Source: Fasciolopsis buskii
Taxonomy: Eukaryota; Platyhelminthes; Trematoda; Plagiorchiida; Fasciolidae
DNA length: 64,000 nucleotides
Reading direction: 5' to 3'
Assembly (NCBI GenBank): GCA_008360955.1
Contig: LUCM01009291.1
Span: forward strand, 174,571 to 238,570
A program made the translations under genes and the position numbers. The notes under the pieces are model-generated. The model ran no database searches, had not been told where the DNA came from, and worked only from the letters and a program-made list of their open reading frames with translations. Each line of letters starts with the position of its first letter. Within the stretch, counting starts at the first letter, position 1. Below are positions 57,231-64,000 of the stretch, piece by piece.

Positions 57231-58979
57231 AGTAATAATAATTATTTGTCTTGCACCTTACTAAGACACGAAGCATGCATGATAATGGCGTTGATAACGA
57301 CAGTGTCGAAAATGAAGGCGCTTACATGCAACCAGTAAAAGTTTATAAAACAACAACTGATATACAAGTTAGGTCATATTTCTTCGAAAAAATGACGGAT
57401 AATAACGATTAGTTATGCGAGAAATTTCATTCCATGGGACTACTTGTCGGTACCGTTTAGCAGGCTTTGGCATGGATCTGCATACTGTCGTCTGCATGCA
57501 TGAGTCGATCTCCTCAGGTTCCAAGACTTCTAGCTGATGGCCATAAACATGAATCGTCTGCGACAGAATGGATAAATTGCAGAAGAAGGAAAGAAGAAAA
57601 AACTCAAGAAAAATTCAGAACCAGTGTCTGAAGAAACGTACATTATGGCGAACCGTTTACTGAACAAATGTCGCAGTATAAAAGCCGAATATTAAAAAGC
57701 CCTTGGTTGTGGTAATTGAGTGTGAAGTTCTGAATAAGAATTTTGTGGTTGTATACTCTCATTAGCTTCCCATGAGGATTTTCCGATTAGTTTCGACTTT
57801 GCAAGTTTCAGGTTACTCCAATGGTCGAGATGCAGTTTATTAATTTCAAGGATCTACTGACTAGCTGTGGGAATCTTAGGCGCACGTTTGTTTGTGAAGG
57901 TTACCAGGAGCAGCGGTCCGTTGTCTAGTTGGCATACCAGGGATGTTCACTCAAGATGACGGGATTCACCTATAACAAAAATAATGGTTAGACGCATTCA
58001 AAACGTCAGCCCATATTAAAGTAATATTAAGTTTCTACATAAGTTGGTCTTGCGGATATAGGGCAAAGGGAGAATCTGGAGGAAGCAGGGGAAGACCAGC
58101 GCCGAAGGTGCAAGTGAACATCGGTACTATAGGGATATTAAGCAAGACCGTCTTGATGTTCGGGGCCGACCGGCTGCAGACCACTCAACCCAAAGAAAAC
58201 CTTTGCGAGATGAATGCAAGTGTAATCCATACATTGCTGAAGCCTAGACGTCAATAATCTGGGCTCTAATAAAAGCGGAGAGTTTGATCAAGCCCCACAC
58301 TATTGGGACAAAGCATGCACACATAGGGAGTGAATAAGGGGCGTCAGATACGGTTCGATCAGGATGAGCCATACATCAGATATCTTAAATTGGAAAAACT
58401 CAGGCTGGAAAAAGCCGTTGTATTCAGAATAAGCGGTTACTTTCAGGTCTCGGGCAGAGTTTAACCTCCTGAAAAACAAGGAACAATCGGTAGGCTAGCC
58501 TGTCCGCCAGTTTGGATTCGGAAGCCGTCAGTATCATCAGCAGCTTCGAAAAAGAAGGGCATCACTAAGTTTGGTATGACGTAAAATTATTCAAGTGAAT
58601 GCTGCTGCTTTTGGTGATTTCGGTTGTTTCGGTTTGTATTGATAGGTGGACAGGCAGATCTAGCCCATAAATCGCCAATGCAAGTGAATAAAGTGAGAAT
58701 GAACCAATATTTGGGGTTCGAGAAGTAAACAACTTTAGTAGGCTTAAAGAAGGAAAAAGACAGAAGGAACAGGGATGCAATTAGAACTGACTATGCTCAC
58801 AGTGCATAAAATCGCGAACTACATAGTCCAGTCTAAGTTGGAATTTCATAAATGGTGCGAACCAGGAGGAATGGCTGAAGAAATAAGTCAAAACGGAAAG
58901 AAAGGAACCTGTGACAAAATATATAGGGCTTAATGGCAGACATCAGAAATGTCAGAAACGTCTAAGAGGTCAAAAATGC
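57231..58979. other. No recognised content
   Basis: It could contain the decayed 3' half of the CR1 copy that follows, given order and strand, but no RT motif was recognised. Confidence 0.35.
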
Positions 58980-61275
58980 CTAAGAACGAAATGTAGATTT
59001 TGATTTGGGGTGAGAAGGCAGAATCCAAGGTGCGAGCCTAATATTTGCTGGATGGGAGCCACTTTGATTCGTTGACAGGAAACTGTTGCTGCCGTGCAAT
59101 AGTCGACGGTGTACAAGAAACGCAACACAAACAATAAGAAACGCCGATGATAGTGGAAGTAGATGTTTGAGGAAGATATTGGAGTAGGGGCACCGCGCCC
59201 GCTTTGCCGGCGCTGTCAATTTTGGATGAGGTGTGGAGAAAACGGAGGTATATGTTGCAACATCACACCCATAGTGAACGCGTAAAACTTTATTTGAGAA
59301 GGCAGAGGATAAGTAAGGTGCTCCGGATGCTGAACTCCATGTATGCAGCTTACAGTTGCAGTTTTCAGACCCAGCCCTGAAAATGGGAGCGGCAGAAGCG
59401 AGGGCGGTTGGCGGCTTGGAAGTTTGGGGAAAAACCCATGGTAAAGTGCTTAGGGCCCCAGGGTTGCAGAAGAGGCAAGAGCTCCAGTGTGTAGGAGCTG
59501 GCTCAGGAAGTTTCGCTGGGGTGTGGAGAAGAGTAAAACTGAGATATGGGCCAAGTAAAAAACATGACCGTCCCACGCTGGATTCGTCAGATGTTGCATG
59601 CAGCCACCTTGGTGCGTACTTTCCAGGAAAGAGCACAAACGTTAGGGCACAGTATGTGGACTAGCAAATGTTGAGCGCATCAAATTCTCCACCAAACATC
59701 TTTGGAGCTAGTAGTAGGTCTACCTTTCAATAGAAAATTGTTTTGATTAGATTTGGTGGCTCCAGACACGCGATAGAATGGCCTCCGCCAACTACCTCAG
59801 CTCCAGGTAATACGGCACCTTGGCATTCACTAAAAAATTCTGGCACGAGTACATTGCCAGTGTTTTTCCGACACAGAAGAGGCAGCGACCTCCGCGCTAA
59901 AATTCATGACTTTTCGTGAAATATCTATAGCCTAAAGTGGCCAAGGCACATCACTAGCTGCGAGGATTTTGCCACATATTAGTGATTAGTGTGAAATTAA
60001 AATTCGTGGCAGGATGAAAGGTAGAGATATTTGTTTTCCCCAGTTTGGAGCTACCATAAAGCGAGTAACTAAAGTCTTCTGGATGAGAGTTTGTCACTGG
60101 AATAGCTCATGATGGACGAAGCATGCTTTCTTTCTGGTTGGGAACCCTTGGCAAAATAATGATGCCTAATTTTCATCAATTTCTTAAACCTTCTTTGTCA
60201 CTTATGATTTCCTTTACTTCAGTGGATGTTACGCCGACAGAATTGGGGACAGGGGAGCCATAAAGCGTGTTAACGGGATTTTGGTGAACCGGAGACGCAT
60301 TTGCCTTTTAATTACTTAACCAGCTCAGTTGACAAGGGTTGTTCTGAAGGTAATGATAAATAGGCCAAAGAAGAATCAGGTGGAGAGATGTTCGTCCGTG
60401 GCAGGAAGTTAGCGTCCCTTTAAATCGGGACGAACATTAAATGAGCAGTCAGGCTGATTAAGCAGGATAACTGGTGGCTGGTCATTTTATGAACAGGGGT
60501 AATATGACCCGTCAACATTACTTTCAGCCTCAAATGTTGTTGATGCAAAAAACAGCAGTGATGTTAACGAATGCAAGCGGGCCACCTGACAAACTGAAGT
60601 CATTGGGGTGAAGAAGATAACAGAAAAAAGGTGACTAAATCCACCTTTTTGAGGTGAGTTATGTATGGACAGCGGGATGGGGTGTATGGGGGTAATTGGG
60701 AGGGAAAAGATAGGCCAGAGAAAAAAGGGACGGATAGAAACGGTACGGCGTTTCAAAAATAAGGATGTTTTAGGATATCAGTGATTCTGACATACAGGTA
60801 ACATAACTAGCAATTTCAAGTCAACTTTAATTCCGCTGTGTGACGGATGGCACCAATAGAAGAAGCGGTAATGTTGGGTGCAGCAAAACATAATGGTCCC
60901 GGACCTTATGCGCAAACGGTGGCGGATGAATAATAGTCCGGCCAATTGATAGCCCATGCCCATGAATTTCGGGTTGTAAATGTTGAGGGGACCAGTTTAG
61001 TCGGACGCTTGCGTCTGATCTCCGCTTCTTGGTTGATCTGAGGGCCTGGGGTCAGTCGTCGTACCCAATGGTTTAGCACCACATATTATGCCACCTTCAC
61101 TTGGGTTCCTATCGCAGTGTTTTTGACTCCATAGAAGTAGAAGGCAGCATTTACATTCCTTTCGATGGCAACTCCTGGAAGTATCGGCTAGACTGAGAGC
61201 TAGGAATAAGAAGCACACCGAAACCAGTTTTAGAGTTTGCGGATAGTGTGGGCAGGTAGGAGGTTGTAGCATTTA
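58980..61275 (-). mobile_element. CR1-type LINE, second copy, endonuclease region, heavily decayed
   Basis: Near 59935-60010 on the - strand NFNFTLITNMW aligns with FDFTLITQTW of the 54.4-57.2 kb copy. Further along, LATLGYRYFTKS, RGGRCLF and GEFDALNIC-stop-STYCALT (for GDFNAPDLCWSTLSA) keep the same order and spacing. MCSFLESTHQGGCMQHLTNPA near 59580-59640 equals LPFLKSAHHCCWTQHVIDPT. Upstream, 60997-61272 has TLKLVSV in the place of TLKLVQV in the other copy. The 218-codon - strand frame at 58980-59636 overlaps this in another frame; it is Ser/Pro/His-rich with no domain, and is probably a chance frame. Confidence 0.6.
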
Positions 61276-63630
61276 TAGTCTTCTCGTTTGCAGATATTTT
61301 TTGTAGTTCAAAATAGAACGTGTTAGCAACTCTAGCAAAGGCGGGGTTTTGTCGCTAACAATCTAAAGTGAGAAGCCCTATTTGGTGGTTTATGGGGACT
61401 TATCTGGGTGCATTCGAGGCATTGTGGAAGTTGATGTGGCCGCACTTGCAGCAAAAACTTGGTAAATTTGGAGGATAGAGAGACCCACTCACTTCGGAGC
61501 AGCGAAGCACAGTGCTGCTTTTATGAAGGTCGGATATCCCTCGGTGGAAAGGTACTTTATCCTGTATAATTCCAAAATCTTTTGCAAAGTACTAATAGAA
61601 ATATCTTGCTTTCTGATGAGCTTACGGGCTATTCTAATGCACTGGAATTTCGTTGCAAACGGGCGAAGTATCTGCTGGATGTCTTTTCTTTGTCAAGCAC
61701 AACGAATAAGGTAAAGCTCCATGTTACTAGCCGTTTTATCAGCTGGATTCCTTCTTTACAGAAGTTGGCTCTCTTGAATGATAAATATCGGTGTTTTATT
61801 GAGGTTTTACGTGCTCCTTGGTGTTTCGAGCAACACGGAATCAGTGAATTATCTAACTCAGGCACGGTGCTTTAAGCCGCCGTTTGAAGACGGCCAGACA
61901 CAATGGTAGAGAGAGGGAATCTTGAAGGTGATTGCATCTTGGTATATGAAACACCAGTACATTGCTTCCATGGTTTCTTAATCATGAGTTGAGAGATGAC
62001 ATCACATGGTGATTCATTTCTTAAAGATTGTAGAAGCCAGCTGTGTAGCATCACTTGTCAACCGTTTTTTTAAGGCATCAGTATGTATGCAAACCGGGTT
62101 GGCAAGACATTTGCACGAATTTGCCCTTTGCACGATCCCTGGGCCGACAGTTATTTTGGTGTTGTTTGCTGAATAACTTTTTGGAGATGGATGACAAAAT
62201 GTTTCATAAAAAAGAAAAATCTAAATTGCAACAGGCGTAAACTAGAATGGAAAAATTTGGTTGATTTTTAAAGCAGAACATGAGAATCTTCAAAAGTGAA
62301 TGTGCATGAGCAATGTGAATCAAAGCATCAAAATCGGATGAAAGATTTCTGATATTTCATTCTCCTACGCGATTGCCCCTTGGCATAAAGAACACAAAAC
62401 ATATCTTCGGGCCCCTTCCTATGAAGCTGATGTCTCTAGTCCCAAGAATAAAGGGCACTCTGCTGCGGGATGCTTTTCCTTAGACCATGTGAATGTGGTG
62501 CTCCGCATTTCTGAGTACTGTTTTTCGGTTCACCTTGTGGCTCCAAACGATGCAATGGACACAACAATTCGGCGAGTTTCAACTGGAACCAAAGTTTTTC
62601 TTGCTCATATCCGCAGTTTTCCAGAAACACTTCCGACTATCCCAGCCACTGACGGACCCAACAACTTCCTGAACCCTTGGTTCCTTACCATTCTCGATCA
62701 GGCTATCCACTTTGTAGACCAAGCTTTTAGCAACGGGTTTGCTACCTGTGTCAAAAACAGCTTTTCCTGGCAAGAGAATTAAGGTAAGCCGTGCGCTCCA
62801 TCTGTTGTGGGGCGCTCTCTCAGCGTTTAATATACACTTCCAAATTGCAGATTTCGACCGCATCTCTTGAGTCCATTAAGAAGCCTGTCTAACAGTAACC
62901 GGGCCTTTTCTTGCGGGCCCTCAAAGGGATCCCTCAAACTCTCGCACCCTATGTAAAACCCTACCTCGGGCGGAGGCACAACGTACGCCTATATCGCCGC
63001 AATTTTATTTCCCTGAAAACAATGTAAAAAGTACAGTAGTAGATGATCATCGTGGGTTTTTTCTGCCGCATAGGTTTGGAGTTGTCGTGTAAAATTTCGA
63101 ATACCCAGGTGGACGGCAGGCAAATAACATGGGGCCCAACTATGAGTAGGTTCACGCCAGACGAGAGCATCGGGTACTGATGGTGCCTCATTACTCTCAA
63201 AAATTAGATCCCAATCCTAAGAAGCGGGCTGGCGTTTTCTGTTGTACTAGCCTTCCACTTGAAATAATCGCTGACGTGTTGAAAGAATCTGCAATTACAT
63301 TCAGCGAGTTTCAATAAGCGAACAGAAAATCAATCTTCAACATCGCCCATCAACAGGCTGCGGTACACCGCTCTTCGCTGTGAGTTGTTCTCGCTGTCGT
63401 CTTTTGCAATTTAGGGTGTTATTGTAGTATTTTTAGCATACTTAGAACAGCTTTCCTAGTTTTTTAATGATATTCGAATATTTCTCGGAAAGTTTGAGAA
63501 GCATACTTGGTTGCATGATCAAGTGTTACAGGGGTATTGCAAGTTACATTGAACAAGCAGATAGACAGTTGGGTACAAAATGAGAAGAAATAGCAAAACT
63601 GGCATATCAAAAGGAACAAAGTGTCTATAC
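61276..63630. other. Unassigned; one long + frame noted
   Basis: 62341-62782 (+) stays open for about 147 codons (…GHSAAGCFSLDHVN…, ending in SWQEN and TAA) with no recognised family and no strong splice sites. 61582-61875 (+) is another frame of 97 codons. On the - strand this region may hold ORF1 of the 59-61 kb CR1 copy, but no motif confirms that. Confidence 0.25.
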
Positions 63631-63634
63631 GCAC

Positions 63635-63834
63635 CAACGATGTGCATCGCAGGTGCAGAGCCTAACTGGACCGTGTTGGCGGGCTTGGAGATGTCTGCAA
63701 TATTGGGATTTGACGGGTCTATAAAATGGACATGAATGTTGAAAAATGTCAAAAAATGTCTCCAAAGACCTTCAGTGCAAGGCAAAAACTTACCAAAACA
63801 GACGAAAACAGCTGGCGTCAAGACTAAAATTGGC
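63635..63834 (-). CDS. Possible pair of internal exons of an unrecognised gene
   Basis: On the - strand a candidate exon 63794-63834 (41 nt, acceptor ctatAG, donor GTAAGT) and a second one 63635-63718 (84 nt, acceptor ttttatAG, donor GTGCGT) flank a 75-nt intron. Both junctions keep one frame: the first exon ends in phase 1 and the second starts and ends in phase 1. Joined, they read PILVLTPAVFVCF then DPSNPNIADISKPANTV, LGSAPAMHIV. I do not recognise the product. The whole stretch is also open without splicing (63519-63926), so the intron could be imaginary. No neighbouring exons are certain. Confidence 0.22.
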
Positions 63835-64000
63835 CTATAGTCAAAAGCCTTTTGGAAATGTGGAATAACGAATAATACTGGCCAATCATTTTTCAAAGAC
63901 ATGAATAACGAAAATGTCGTCGTCATTGAGGGGTGAGGTTTGATGTGATATGCTTGAATAATATATATTTAACACTGGTAAGCCAGTGTGGAACAAAAAC

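Noticed and set aside
58980..59636. A 218-codon - strand frame, the longest in its region
   Set aside because: The composition is biased and has no domain. It overlaps CR1 endonuclease text in another frame.
62341..62782. An open + strand frame of about 147 codons
   Set aside because: It has no recognised family and no clear splice sites. I kept it only as a note on the unassigned region.
1..64000. CRISPR arrays, rRNA genes, bacterial operons, intact tRNA genes
   Set aside because: None was seen. The window is intron-bearing animal DNA, and the tRNA-like stretches have damaged stems.

Overview
The window looks like nuclear DNA of a digenean flatworm (fluke). Three things point there: intron-split host genes with standard codons, including a protein disulfide isomerase gene whose six introns are all 33-37 nt, a size class well known in flukes; many decayed RTE, CR1/Jockey-like and BEL/Pao retrotransposons of the kinds common in trematodes; and base composition that is moderate by eye, less AT-rich than Schistosoma. 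A liver- or lung-fluke relative is more likely than a schistosome. That placement is inference, because no marker in the window fixes the species.

Two host genes are well supported. The + strand carries the last two coding exons of integrin-linked kinase (ILK) at 3383-3513 and 23254-23415, separated by an intron of about 19.7 kb. The - strand carries a complete seven-exon gene for an ERp57/PDIA3-type protein disulfide isomerase at 40904-42573 (486 residues, two CGHC sites, C-terminal KPEL). The genes are convergent, and the 17.5 kb between them is filled with retrotransposon debris. A weak third candidate is a pair of small - strand exons near 63635-63834, product not recognised.

Layout: 1-3382 is ILK intron sequence with two RTE fragments. 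3514-23253 is the giant ILK intron, with two CR1/Jockey-like LINE copies (4.1-7.4 kb), SINE-like sequences, RTE fragments and a rearranged RTE (15.6-17.2 kb). 23.4-40.9 kb is intergenic: an RTE of one family interrupted by a second RTE family and by a third insertion (27.2-32.4 kb), an opposite-strand RTE (33.4-35.9 kb) and a nearly full-length dead RTE (36.7-40.2 kb). 40.9-42.6 kb is ERp57. 42.97-44.0 kb is a BEL/Pao remnant just upstream of it. 44-64 kb holds degraded LINEs, the clearest being a CR1-like element at 54.4-57.2 kb and a more decayed copy at 59-61.3 kb, with long stretches I cannot assign.

Every transposable element seen is broken by stops or frameshifts. I found no bacterial-type operon, CRISPR array, rRNA or intact tRNA gene, and nothing I would call a new biological system. 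The most interesting points are the contrast between tiny and giant introns, the KPEL tail, two RTE copies sharing the same disabling mutations, and a recurrent RTE leader module.
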